Assembly: GCF_000495915.1 (NCBI RefSeq)
Contig: NZ_AOFQ01000018.1
Location: 28,261-92,260, forward strand
Source: Stutzerimonas chloritidismutans AW-1
Lineage (GTDB): Bacteria > Pseudomonadota > Gammaproteobacteria > Pseudomonadales > Pseudomonadaceae
Direction: 5' to 3'
Length of the DNA: 64,000 nt
A program made the position numbers and the translations under genes. Below the pieces are notes generated by a model. That model was not told the DNA's origin, did not search any database, and saw only the letters and a list, made by a program, of their open reading frames with translations. Below, piece after piece: positions 17,837-25,813 of the stretch (its first letter is position 1; every line of letters begins with the position of its first letter).

Positions 17837-18100
17837 TCAGTCTTCCTTGTCCTTGGTCACTTCGCCGGTACGGCCATCGATCTTGAACTCGTACTTCTTG
17901 CCGTCCTGCTTCATGCCCTCGCCTTCCCAGCCATCATCATCGGCCTCGATGCCGTGCAGTTCGGTGTAGCCGGCGGCCTTGGCCTTCTCTACGGCCTGTT
18001 CGAGGCTGATCCAGTCGGCGCCGGGCTTGTCGGCGGCGAAGGCAGCACCAGAACCGAGGATGGCAACGGCGAGCGCGGCGGTCAGTGTCTTGTTGTACAT
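17837..18100 (-). CDS. Small exported PepSY-domain protein
   Basis: The 87-residue protein has a signal peptide (MYNKTLTAALAVAILGSGAAFA) and one PepSY repeat ending GKKYEFKIDGRTGEVTKDKE. AGGAAT precedes the ATG at 18100. It resembles the two PepSY proteins at 19.6-20.3 kb and probably derives from the same family. PepSY proteins are periplasmic and are often found with two-component systems or metal-related genes. Confidence 0.85.
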   Translation of the reverse strand: MYNKTLTAALAVAILGSGAAFAADKPGADWISLEQAVEKAKAAGYTELHGIEADDDGWEGEGMKQDGKKYEFKIDGRTGEVTKDKED

Positions 18101-18325
18101 CTCGTTATTCCTTCTGCGAACGGGATCAGATCGGGCCATACGGTTGGCCCTTGCCTGAATTACGAGCGCGGCGGCGGCCGCTAAGTTCAACCACAGCGCC
18201 GCCAGCCGCCGGACGTTCCCTGGCCCGATGTCGATTTCGCCCGGCGCCAATCGACTCTGTCACAGGGCCATTGCCGCGCGGCGGTGGCTCCGCGCCCGAT
18301 TTCAATCCGCGCCCCGGAGGTCTAC

Positions 18326-19120
18326 ATGGCAACGCACAAGGTCGTATCCGATCAGGACTGGCTGGCCGCCCACAGCGCCCATCTGCAGGACGAGAAACAG
18401 CTCACCCGCCAGCGCGATGCGCTCAGCGAAAAGCGTCGGCAACTGCCCTGGCGACGCCTTGCGCAGGACTATCGCTTTCACGATGCCAGCGGCGCGGTTC
18501 GCCTGAGCGAGCTGTTCGAGGGTCGCAGCCAGCTGGTGATCAAGCACTTCATGTTCGGCCCGGACTGGACCGAGGGTTGCGTCGGCTGTTCGTTCGAGGC
18601 CGATCATATCGGCGGTGCGCTACTGCACCTGCTGCAGCATGACGTCAGCTTCGCCGCCATCTCCCGCGCGCCATTCGAGCGGCTGGAGGCGTTCCGCCAG
18701 CGCATGGGCTGGCAGTTCCGCTGGCTGTCGTCGGCCGGCAGCACGTTCAACCGCGACTTCCACGTGTCCTTCGATGCCGAGGACATCGTCGAGGGCAAGG
18801 TCTTCTACAACTACGCTTGGCAACCCTTCGTCTGCGAGGAGCTGTCGGGCTTCAGTGTTTTCTATCGCGACCCGCAGGGCGACATCTTCCACACCTTCTC
18901 GGCCTATGGTCGCGGCGCGGAAGAACTGCTCGGCACCTATGTCCTGCTGGACATGACGCCCAACGGTCGCAACGAAACGGGCCCGCGGCACAACCTCACC
19001 GACTGGGTACGCCTGCACGACCGTACGACAGCGATGATCGCGTTGCTCCGAGCGGACGCTCAGAGCCCGCCGGCTGCTGCCACGAGCAGGCGCGACGCTG
19101 AGACTACTGCCGTCGAATGA
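18326..19120 (+). CDS. DUF899 family thioredoxin-like protein
   Basis: The 264-residue protein has the DUF899 layout, with the CVGCSFEADHIGG segment at the position of a thioredoxin active site and the later FNRDFHVSF and DIFHTFSAYGRGAEEL stretches. The ATG at 18326 follows CCCGGAGG. Its biochemical role is unknown. Its last 17 bases overlap the convergent CusF-like gene. Confidence 0.85.
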   Translation: MATHKVVSDQDWLAAHSAHLQDEKQLTRQRDALSEKRRQLPWRRLAQDYRFHDASGAVRLSELFEGRSQLVIKHFMFGPDWTEGCVGCSFEADHIGGALLHLLQHDVSFAAISRAPFERLEAFRQRMGWQFRWLSSAGSTFNRDFHVSFDAEDIVEGKVFYNYAWQPFVCEELSGFSVFYRDPQGDIFHTFSAYGRGAEELLGTYVLLDMTPNGRNETGPRHNLTDWVRLHDRTTAMIALLRADAQSPPAAATSRRDAETTAVE

Positions 19121-19460
19121 AGACGATCTGCGGGTCCATCTCGCCGTTGCTGAAGCGGAACTCCACCGCATCGCCCACGGCCAGCCCGCCGAGCTGTGCG
19201 GCGTCCGCCTTGAACGGCATCACCATCGCCGGCCACTTCAACTCCGGCACCGGCCCGTGGGCGATGGTGACGCTGCCCTGCTGGGCATCGATGGCGCGGA
19301 TCACGCCTTCGGCCAGGTAAGCGGGCTCGGCCTCCAGGCTGTTGCCAGCCGCCACATCATCGACCGGTGGCGGTGTGGTGGAGGGCTTCAGCAGATCCTC
19401 GGCAGAGGCCTGGCCACTCAGCCCGAGGGTCGCAAGCAGTACGAGAAACACGGTTTTCAT
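19104..19460 (-). CDS. CusF-like periplasmic copper-binding protein
   Basis: The 118-residue protein has a signal peptide (MKTVFLVLLATLGLSGQASA) and a C-terminal CusF-type beta barrel. The conserved metal motif is ELKWPAMVMPFKADAA, where the Trp and two Met residues form the Cu(I) site in CusF. It is divergent from the PepSY-bqsRS operon, sharing the 19461-19632 promoter region. A link between copper or iron handling and that two-component system is possible. Confidence 0.85.
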   Translation of the reverse strand: MKTVFLVLLATLGLSGQASAEDLLKPSTTPPPVDDVAAGNSLEAEPAYLAEGVIRAIDAQQGSVTIAHGPVPELKWPAMVMPFKADAAQLGGLAVGDAVEFRFSNGEMDPQIVFIRRQ

Positions 19461-19565
19461 GACGACTCACCCCGATCGATCGGTCGTGCTGACCTGCAGC
19501 AAGCGTAGTCCCCATGGCGCGGTTCGCCCTCGCCCGAACGGTGCATTCGCAGCCGCCTGGCGACG

Positions 19566-19581
19566 TTCAGTTTCGTTTAAG
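19566..19581 (+). promoter_or_regulatory. Probable BqsR box upstream of the PepSY-bqsRS operon
   Basis: TTCAG-N6-TTAAG matches the described BqsR site TTAAG-N6-TTAAG with one mismatch. It lies about 50 bases before the first PepSY gene, in the position expected for autoregulation. Confidence 0.5.
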
Positions 19582-19632
19582 CAAGCCCCCGTAACCTGTG
19601 AATCGTCGAAACCAACCACAGGAATCAAAACC

Positions 19633-19941
19633 ATGAAAACACTGACTACGCTGTTCACCGCCGCCACCCTCGCCCTGGGCGCCAACCTGGCCATGGCCCG
19701 CGACCTCGGCCCGGACGAAGCGTTGAAACTGCGCGACGCTGGGACCATCCAGTCGTTCGAGAAGCTCAACGAAGCCGCGCTGGCCAAGCACCCCGGCGCC
19801 ACCATCGAAGAAACCGAGCTGGAAGAGGAATATGGCCGCCACATCTATCAGCTTGAACTGCGCGACGACAAAGGTGTGCAATGGGACGTCGAGCTCGACG
19901 CCAAGACCGGCGAAGTGCTGAAGGACCATCAGGACGACTGA
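19633..19941 (+). CDS. Exported PepSY-domain protein, first gene of the bqs-type operon
   Basis: The 102-residue protein has a signal peptide ending ANLAMA, then one PepSY domain: DEALKLRDAGTIQSFEKLNE followed by AKHPGATIEETELEEE and a C-terminal ELDAKTGEVLKDHQDD. It is acidic, which would suit cation binding. The next gene encodes a paralogue 8 bases later, then come the response regulator and sensor. The equivalent P. aeruginosa operon also begins with such small proteins. Confidence 0.88.
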   Translation: MKTLTTLFTAATLALGANLAMARDLGPDEALKLRDAGTIQSFEKLNEAALAKHPGATIEETELEEEYGRHIYQLELRDDKGVQWDVELDAKTGEVLKDHQDD

Positions 19942-19949
19942 GGCCATCC

Positions 19950-20255
19950 ATGCGTGCCCCCCTTTTCGTAACCGTTCCACTGACCCTGCTGCTCGCTGCC
20001 ACTCCGGCGGCGAGCCGCGACCTGGACCAGGATGAGGCCCTGCGGCTGCGCCGCGAGGGTCTGATCATGCCGCTGGAAGCTCTGCTCCAGCGCGCCATGG
20101 AGCGCTATCCGGGGGCCAGCCTGCTGGAAGCGGAGCTGGAGGAGGAAGATGGCATCTACGTTTACGAGATCGAATTGCTCACCACCGACGGCGTTGCCCG
20201 CGAACTGGAACTGGATGCCCGCGACGGGCGCCTGCTCAAGGATGAAGAAGACTGA
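19950..20255 (+). CDS. Exported PepSY-domain protein, second gene of the bqs-type operon
   Basis: The 101-residue protein has a signal peptide ([22 protein letters not shown]) and then [20 protein letters not shown], closely similar to the preceding protein. It ends [15 protein letters not shown], again strongly acidic. Its stop overlaps the start of the response regulator by one base (TGATG), so translation is coupled. Confidence 0.88.
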   Translation: MRAPLFVTVPLTLLLAATPAASRDLDQDEALRLRREGLIMPLEALLQRAMERYPGASLLEAELEEEDGIYVYEIELLTTDGVARELELDARDGRLLKDEED

Positions 20256-20920
20256 TGCGTCTGCTACTGGTCGAAGACAACGTTCCGCTGGCCGACGAAC
20301 TGGTCGCCAGCCTCAGCCGCAACGGCTATGCCATCGACTGGCTGGCCGATGGCCGCGACGCCGGATACCAGGGCGCCAGCGAGCCCTATGACCTGATCAT
20401 TCTCGACCTCGGCTTGCCTGGCAAACCGGGGCTGGAGGTGCTGCGCGACTGGCGTGCCGGCGGCCTCACCACACCGGTGCTGATCCTTACCGCGCGCGGC
20501 TCCTGGGCCGAGCGCATCGACGGTCTCAAGGCCGGCGCCGACGACTACCTGACCAAGCCCTTTCATCCCGAAGAACTGCTGCTGCGCATCCAGGCGCTGC
20601 TGCGCCGTGCCCACGGCCTGGCCAACCAGCCCATGTTGCAGGCCGGCGGCCTGGAACTGGACGAGGCGCGCCAGTGCTGTCGCAAGGATGGCCAGGACAT
20701 CGAACTCACCGCCGGAGAATTCCGCCTGCTGCGCTATTTCATGCTGCATCCGGGGCAGCTGCTGTCGAAAACCCAGCTGACCGAACACCTGTACGACGGT
20801 GAAACCGAGCGCGATTCAAACGTCATCGAGGTGCATATCAACCGGCTGCGCGGCAAGCTCGGCCGCGAGCTGATCGAAACGCGCCGCGGCCAGGGCTATC
20901 GCTTCGGCGGCCAGCCGTGA
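20255..20920 (+). CDS. bqsR: OmpR-family response regulator, BqsR-like
   Basis: The 221-residue protein has a receiver domain (about 1-115) with the phosphoacceptor Asp51 in [10 protein letters not shown] and Lys in DDYLTKPF. It ends with a winged-helix DNA-binding domain (about 125-220). The operon structure (two PepSY genes upstream, sensor downstream), the RExxE motif in the sensor and a near-consensus TTAAG-N6-TTAAG box together suggest BqsR/CarR, the Fe(II)-responsive regulator of pseudomonads. By sequence alone it could also be a PmrA/QseB relative. Confidence 0.85.
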   Translation: MRLLLVEDNVPLADELVASLSRNGYAIDWLADGRDAGYQGASEPYDLIILDLGLPGKPGLEVLRDWRAGGLTTPVLILTARGSWAERIDGLKAGADDYLTKPFHPEELLLRIQALLRRAHGLANQPMLQAGGLELDEARQCCRKDGQDIELTAGEFRLLRYFMLHPGQLLSKTQLTEHLYDGETERDSNVIEVHINRLRGKLGRELIETRRGQGYRFGGQP

Positions 20921-22233
20921 AGTCCATCCAGCGCAGCCTCAGCCTGGCGCTGATCGCCACCCTGCTACTGGTCGCGCTGGTGCTGGTGCAGACCAGCCTG
21001 TGGCTCTTCGAGTCAGGCCTCAGGCGCAGTCTGGAAACCGATCTGCGCGAGGAAACCGAGGGCCTGCTGATTGCCCTCGTGAAAGGGCCGAACGGCGATC
21101 AGCTGGACGTGCAGCGCCTCAACCCGCGCTATCAACGGCCGTTCTCCGGCCACTATTTCAAGATCGAACTGCCCGAGCGCACCTGGCGCTCCCGCTCGCT
21201 GTGGGACGCCTCGCCAGAATGGCCGGAACGCGCGGGCCTGGCGGACGAACTGCTCGACGGCCCGCAGGAACAGCGACTGCTGGGTTATCGCGCCGAGTAC
21301 CGCCGCGACGGCCAGCCGATCATCATCAGCGTGGCGCAGGACTACACGCCGGTCCTCGAAAGTTTTGCCCGCGTGCGGCTGAGCGGTCTGGGCCTGGTCG
21401 GTTTCGCCCTGCTCGCCCTGCTGCTGTTGCAGCGCTATGCCATGGGACTGGCACTGCGCCCGCTGGAGCGCGCGCGGCAGCAGATCGCCCAGCTGCAGCA
21501 GGGCCAGCGCCAGCAGCTGGACCAGCAGGCGCCCGTCGAGCTGCAGCCGCTGGTCGAGCAGATCAACCACCTGCTCAGCCACACCGAAGACACCTTGCAG
21601 CGCTCGCGACATGCCCTGGGCAACCTCGGTCACGCGCTGAAGACGCCACTGGCAGTGCTCGGCAGCCTGGTGCAACGCGAAGAACTCGCCGCCCACCCCG
21701 AACTGCAGGCCAGCCTGCAGGAGCAGCTGGAGCAGATCCAGCAACGGGTCAGCCGCGAACTGGGCCGGGCGCGGCTATCGGTGGACGTGCTGCCCGGTGC
21801 GCATTTCGACTGCGACGCGGAACTGCCGGCACTGTTCGATACGCTGGCGATGATCCACCGCAGCGGCCTCGACCTGCGCTGGCAGGCGCCCGCCGGCTGC
21901 CGCCTGCCGCGTGATCGCGAGGACATGCTCGAGCTGCTGGGCAATCTGCTGGATAACGCCTGCAAGTGGGCCGGTAGCCGCGTCGAGCTGAGCATCGAGC
22001 GCAGCGGCGATGGCTTCGTCCTGCTGGTGGACGACGACGGACCGGGGATTCCGGCGGCACAGCGCGAGCAGGTCATCAGCCGTGGCGTACGGCTGGACGA
22101 GTCGGCGGAAGGTCACGGTCTGGGGCTGGGAATCGTCAGCGATATCCTGACGGCCTGGCGTGGCGAGTGGAGTCTTGAAGAAAGCCCGCTGGGCGGTTTG
22201 CGGGTGCGCATCGCACTGCCGGCGACGCGCTGA
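20917..22233 (+). CDS. bqsS: Sensor histidine kinase, BqsS-like
   Basis: The 438-residue protein starts with GTG overlapping the regulator's stop (GTGA). It has a first membrane segment (about 8-30), a periplasmic domain, a second segment (about 155-175) and then the kinase: His box [13 protein letters not shown] box [12 protein letters not shown] boxes DDDGPGIP and GHGLGLGIV. Residues 44-48 at the start of the periplasmic domain are REETE, the RExxE motif reported for Fe(II) sensing by BqsS. Ligand specificity is inferred from that motif and the context. Confidence 0.85.
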   Translation: MKSIQRSLSLALIATLLLVALVLVQTSLWLFESGLRRSLETDLREETEGLLIALVKGPNGDQLDVQRLNPRYQRPFSGHYFKIELPERTWRSRSLWDASPEWPERAGLADELLDGPQEQRLLGYRAEYRRDGQPIIISVAQDYTPVLESFARVRLSGLGLVGFALLALLLLQRYAMGLALRPLERARQQIAQLQQGQRQQLDQQAPVELQPLVEQINHLLSHTEDTLQRSRHALGNLGHALKTPLAVLGSLVQREELAAHPELQASLQEQLEQIQQRVSRELGRARLSVDVLPGAHFDCDAELPALFDTLAMIHRSGLDLRWQAPAGCRLPRDREDMLELLGNLLDNACKWAGSRVELSIERSGDGFVLLVDDDGPGIPAAQREQVISRGVRLDESAEGHGLGLGIVSDILTAWRGEWSLEESPLGGLRVRIALPATR

Positions 22234-22236
22234 GCA

Positions 22237-22452
22237 TCATTGCGGACGAGCCAGTTCGTTGCGCATGTCTTCGAGTATGGTTTCGACCAGCAGGGTGTTC
22301 TGCACCTGGTGCCCGGCCATGATGCGCGTGGCGTGGGTGCCATTGATCGGGTAGCCGACATGCACCAGCAGGCGACCGTCCGCTTGCGGCTCGACGCGCG
22401 TGCGGTACTGCGAGGTGAAGGTATCGGCCAGGTAGCGGGAAAGAGTCTTCAT
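22237..22452 (-). CDS. Conserved small protein of unknown function
   Basis: The 71-residue protein starts MKTLSRYLADTFTSQYRTRV and is soluble, with no signal peptide or membrane segment. The stretch LVHVGYPINGTHATRIMAGH looks globular rather than random. It is convergent with bqsS, ending 3 bases beyond it. I do not recognise the family. Codon use is normal for the chromosome, so I regard it as a real gene. Confidence 0.65.
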   Translation of the reverse strand: MKTLSRYLADTFTSQYRTRVEPQADGRLLVHVGYPINGTHATRIMAGHQVQNTLLVETILEDMRNELARPQ

Positions 22453-22556
22453 GAAGCATCTCTAGCAATGAGCCTGAGACAAAGACCCTGTTCATCGCTC
22501 GGAGATTCATGCCGTCCATCGGGAATCCACTGATCTTCATAGAACTGTAACCCTCA

Positions 22557-22658
22557 TCACCCCTTCCGATCGCCGCTGCCATAGGCCAGCCAGGCCAGAA
22601 ACAGCATCACGACGAACGCCATGCAGGACATCACCAACGCGTTGATCATCAGGCTCAT
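22557..22658 (-). CDS. Possible 33-residue single-pass membrane protein
   Basis: The frame starts MSLMINALVMSCMAFVVMLF, continues LAWLAYGSGDRKG and stops. It has one hydrophobic helix of about 20 residues followed by a small positively charged tail. A good GGAGA lies 6 bases before the ATG. It lies between the divergent WYL regulator and the 71-residue protein gene. The size, helix and ribosome binding site support a real small protein, but no homologue is known to me. Confidence 0.5.
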   Translation of the reverse strand: MSLMINALVMSCMAFVVMLFLAWLAYGSGDRKG

Positions 22659-22777
22659 GTCAGGGTCTCCTCATCCACCGGATCGAGTTGAAACATACCC
22701 CGAATATATGTAGCGTTGCGCGACACGTCGACCTGCTCGACATAGGCATGTAAATCTTTGGAACAGGTGCAGAGGCG

Positions 22778-23650
22778 ATGAAACGCAAGCAATCGATCAG
22801 TCAGATTCGCTGGGACCTGGCGCTGCGCTACCGGCTGATCGAGACCATCGCCTGGTGGGAGGGCCGCCTGACCACGGGCCACCTGATGCAGAGCTTCGGC
22901 ATCAGCCGCCAGCAGGCCTCGAAGGACATCAACACCTACCTCAACGAACATGCGCCCAAAAACCTGACATATGACCGTCACCTGAAAGGCTACAAGCCGA
23001 GCAAGGCCTTCCAGCCGCTGTTCATCGACGGCAGCGCCAGCGCCTACCTGCACCTGCTCGACCAGAACCGCGTGCGCGCCCCGCACATCGAAGGCTTGGC
23101 GCTGGCCTATGCACATACGGAAGTGCTGCAGGTGCCGGACCGCAGTATCCGACCCGAGGTGCTGCGGCCGATCCTGCAGGCCTGTCGCGAAGGGCTGCGC
23201 CTGGAGAGCGAGTACGTCTCGCTGGCCAATCCCGAGGTGGAAATCCGCGTGATGGCGCCACACACGCTGGTGTTCACCGGCATGCGCTGGCATGTGCGCG
23301 CCTACTGCGAGAAGAACCGCGAATACCGCGATTTCGTGCTCAGCCGCTTCCGTGGCGAGCCGGACCTGATGGACACCAGCGAACACACCCGCGAACAGGA
23401 CGAGGCATGGAACACGCCGGTGACCGTGCTGATCGAGCCGGACGCGCGATTGAGCCCTGCGCAGAAGGCGATCATCGAGGTGGACTTCGGCATGGTCGAG
23501 GGCCAGCTGCCGGTGGAGACGCGCGGAGCGCTGGTGCAGTACGTGCTGCAGCGCTTCGGCATCGACCCGAACACCGTGCAGGCCAATGCGGCGGCGCAGC
23601 AGCTGCAGGTGGGGAATCTGCAGGCGTTGAAGGGGTGGTTGTACTCGTGA
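22778..23650 (+). CDS. WYL-domain transcriptional regulator
   Basis: The 290-residue protein has an N-terminal winged helix (about 10-75, ending GISRQQASKDINTYLNEHAP), a WYL domain (about 125-200, with the RMAPHTLVFTGMRWHVRAYC-like segment and the RDFVLSRF motif) and a C-terminal WCX extension. The layout matches the BrxR/CapW group of dimeric repressors, some of which control phage-defence genes. Here no defence operon is adjacent; sbcDC is the next coding unit, 0.9 kb downstream. The target and ligand are unknown. Confidence 0.85.
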   Translation: MKRKQSISQIRWDLALRYRLIETIAWWEGRLTTGHLMQSFGISRQQASKDINTYLNEHAPKNLTYDRHLKGYKPSKAFQPLFIDGSASAYLHLLDQNRVRAPHIEGLALAYAHTEVLQVPDRSIRPEVLRPILQACREGLRLESEYVSLANPEVEIRVMAPHTLVFTGMRWHVRAYCEKNREYRDFVLSRFRGEPDLMDTSEHTREQDEAWNTPVTVLIEPDARLSPAQKAIIEVDFGMVEGQLPVETRGALVQYVLQRFGIDPNTVQANAAAQQLQVGNLQALKGWLYS

Positions 23651-23707
23651 GGGCTTGTGGGGGTGGGCTTGGCCGTGAAGGGCGTCGGCACGGAATTCAG
23701 TATGTGA

Positions 23708-23960
23708 GCGCCGCGCTTTCCTCGGCATTTAGCTCAGGTTTCGCCCTGCTGGGCGACTTACTTTTTTCAGTCACGAAAAAAGTAAGCAAAAACGCTTGCC
23801 CCTGCATCCGGCCCGTCGCTTCGCGACGGGTTCGTTCGCTACGCCGCCGCTCCGAGGGTCGCCGTACAAGGGCCATCCATGGCCCTTTACGGCTCTCGCG
23901 GCATCCATGCCGCTCGCCCCTCTCCACGACGGCTCCGCTCACCCTCCTGAAGGGGCGACT
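23708..23960 (-). repeat. Long structured intergenic element, copy 1
   Basis: Read on the minus strand it contains, in order, GGCATGGATGCC, the palindrome GGGCCATGGATGGCCC, a CGGAGCGGCGG segment, a paired CTTACTTTTTTC ... GAAAAAAGTAAG hairpin and the end GCCGAGGAAAGCGCGGCGC. The same order occurs in copy 2. Elements with this pattern are frequent between pseudomonad genes. Confidence 0.6.
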
Positions 23961-24204
23961 GGTGCCGCCTGCTCGTTCGTGCAAAAAACACCAAACTGAG
24001 ACTACTGCCGGGACCTTACAGGCAGTTCTGCCCCTATTTCTCGCCCGAGATGTCGGGTGGATACCTACGCAGAGTTTTCCACCGCAGGCTACAAGTAAGT
24101 TCTTGCCGGGACTGGGCAGATTAATTTGCAAACCGGCAGGTAAGCTTCGCGTTACCCACCGTACGGAACCACTTAGAAACTTCCAGTCGGCTCGGACCCC
24201 TGCC

Positions 24205-24454
24205 CCCGTCAGAAGGCCGAGTGGAGGCGTTGCGCAGGGGGACGCGAGGCATGGACGCCGAGCGAGGAGCGAAGGGACAGGGACGTCCCTTCGCGACGGC
24301 CCCCGGAGCGGCGCCGGAGGGAGGGGAGTTTTGCGAAGCAAAACCCGGATGTCGGGGTGGCCTTCTTTTTGGTTACTTTTTCTTGGCCAAGCAAGAAAAA
24401 GTGACGCGCCGTGCAAGGCGCAACCTGTAGTCCGGGCCGAGGAAAGCGCGGCGC
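24205..24454 (+). repeat. Long structured intergenic element, copy 2 (inverted)
   Basis: It contains GGCATGGACGCC, AGGGACAGGGACGTCCCT, CCCCCGGAGCGGCGCCGGAG, GGTTACTTTTTCTTGG with its partner CAAGAAAAAGTGAC, and the same end GCCGAGGAAAGCGCGGCGC. It faces copy 1 head to head. Confidence 0.6.
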
Positions 24455-24568
24455 GCCCAAACCGTCCACCGAAGCCCACGACAGAAGCCTTACATCCAAC
24501 GCAACCACCCGCAGCACATCCCACGCCAGCGGTTCGCCACTGCACCCGCCCACAATGAGCCTGAGCCC

Positions 24569-25813
24569 ATGCGCCTGATCCACACCTCCGACTGGCACCT
24601 CGGCCAGACCCTCCACGGCCAGGACCGCGACTTCGAACATGCGCAATTCCTCGCGTGGCTGCTCGACCAGCTGGTCGCCCACCGCGCCGACGCCCTGCTC
24701 ATAGCCGGCGACGTGTTCGACACGGTCAACCCGCCACTCAAGGCCCAGGAACGCCTCTACGATTTCATCGTCCGCGCCCACGAAAAACTCCCGCAGCTGG
24801 ACATCGTCATGATCGCCGGCAACCACGACTCCGGCGGGCGCATCGAGCTGCCGGCGCCGCTAATGAGGCGCCTCAACGCCCATGCAGTGGGACGCATCAG
24901 CTGGGTCGCCGAGGGCCAACTGGATCACCAGCGGCTGCTGGTGCCGCTACACGACGCCGCTGGCAACACCGCCGCCTGGTGTCTCACCCTGCCCTTCCTG
25001 CGTCCGGCCGAAGTCACCGGAATGGAACTGGGCGACGACTATATGACCGGCATCCGCCAGGTCCACGAGCGGCTGATCGCTGCTGCCGAAACCGCACGCC
25101 AACCGGGCCAGGCGCTGGTCGCCATGAGCCATGCGCACATGGCCGGCGGCGCGATCTCGGAGGAGTCCGAGCGCAATATCGTCATCGGCAACGCCGAGGC
25201 CCTGCCGGCCAGCCTGTTCCCCGAGTCCGTCGCTTACGTCGCCCTAGGCCACCTGCACAAGCCGCAGCAGGTCGCCGGGCAGGCGCGCATCCGCTACAGC
25301 GGCTCCCCCCCGCCGCCGCTGCCGCTGTCCTTTGCCGAGGTCAATTACCCGCATCAGGTGCTGCTGGTCGAACTCGATGGCGAGGCCCTGAAACAGGTCG
25401 ACAGCCTGCCGGTGCCGCGCGCGGTGGAGATGATCCGCATCGGCCGCGCCCCGCTGGTCGAGGTGATCGCCGCGCTGGAGGCGCTGCCGCCCACCGGCCT
25501 GTTCGACGAACATTTGCCCTGGCTGGAGGTACGCGTGCTGCTCGACGAACCGCTGCCGGACCTGCGCCAGCGCATCGAAACCGCGATAACCGGCAAGGCC
25601 TGCCGGCTGGTGCGCATCGCCAGCGAATACGCCGGCAAGCGTGGCGAGACGGAATCGGACGTGCTGCTCGGCCTCGACCAGATCACCCCGCAGGAGCTGT
25701 TCGCCCGCGCCTGGGAAGAACAGTACGGCAACCCGGCGGACGAACAGGCGCTGGACGATTTCGCCACCCTGCTGCAACGCGTCGAGTTCGCCCATGCGGA
25801 GGACGACCGATGA
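24569..25813 (+). CDS. sbcD: Exonuclease subunit SbcD
   Basis: The 414-residue protein has the metallophosphoesterase motifs of Mre11/SbcD in order: HTSDWHLGQ (residue 5 on), AGDVFD, GNHDSGG, and GHLHKP. The capping domain follows. With SbcC it forms the nuclease that opens hairpins and trims DNA ends. Its stop overlaps the sbcC start (ATGA), as expected for subunits of one complex. Confidence 0.96.
   Translation: MRLIHTSDWHLGQTLHGQDRDFEHAQFLAWLLDQLVAHRADALLIAGDVFDTVNPPLKAQERLYDFIVRAHEKLPQLDIVMIAGNHDSGGRIELPAPLMRRLNAHAVGRISWVAEGQLDHQRLLVPLHDAAGNTAAWCLTLPFLRPAEVTGMELGDDYMTGIRQVHERLIAAAETARQPGQALVAMSHAHMAGGAISEESERNIVIGNAEALPASLFPESVAYVALGHLHKPQQVAGQARIRYSGSPPPPLPLSFAEVNYPHQVLLVELDGEALKQVDSLPVPRAVEMIRIGRAPLVEVIAALEALPPTGLFDEHLPWLEVRVLLDEPLPDLRQRIETAITGKACRLVRIASEYAGKRGETESDVLLGLDQITPQELFARAWEEQYGNPADEQALDDFATLLQRVEFAHAEDDR

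Larger units (their letters stand above)
23651..24568. other. 918-bp non-coding region between the WYL gene and sbcD
   Basis: No convincing gene. Open frames on both strands here are long only because of base composition. The region holds two ~250-bp related elements in inverted orientation (listed separately), with the GTGGAT/TTTTCCACC and CGCGTTACCCACCGTACG fragments of the GTAGGGTGGA repeat family between them (about 24055-24170). Confidence 0.7.

Noticed and set aside
24205..24454. Rho-independent terminator of the WYL gene
   Set aside because: The AT-rich hairpin is far downstream and is part of a longer element with a matching inverted copy, so a simple terminator does not explain it.
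23407..24558. 383-codon plus-strand frame and a 282-codon minus-strand frame across the WYL-sbcD gap
   Set aside because: Both cross the two inverted repeat elements and the end of the WYL gene and have no recognisable domain.
24655..25809. N-terminal extension of sbcC
   Set aside because: The frame is open but lies inside sbcD; the conserved SbcC start (MRILAIRLKN) at 25810 is coupled to the sbcD stop.
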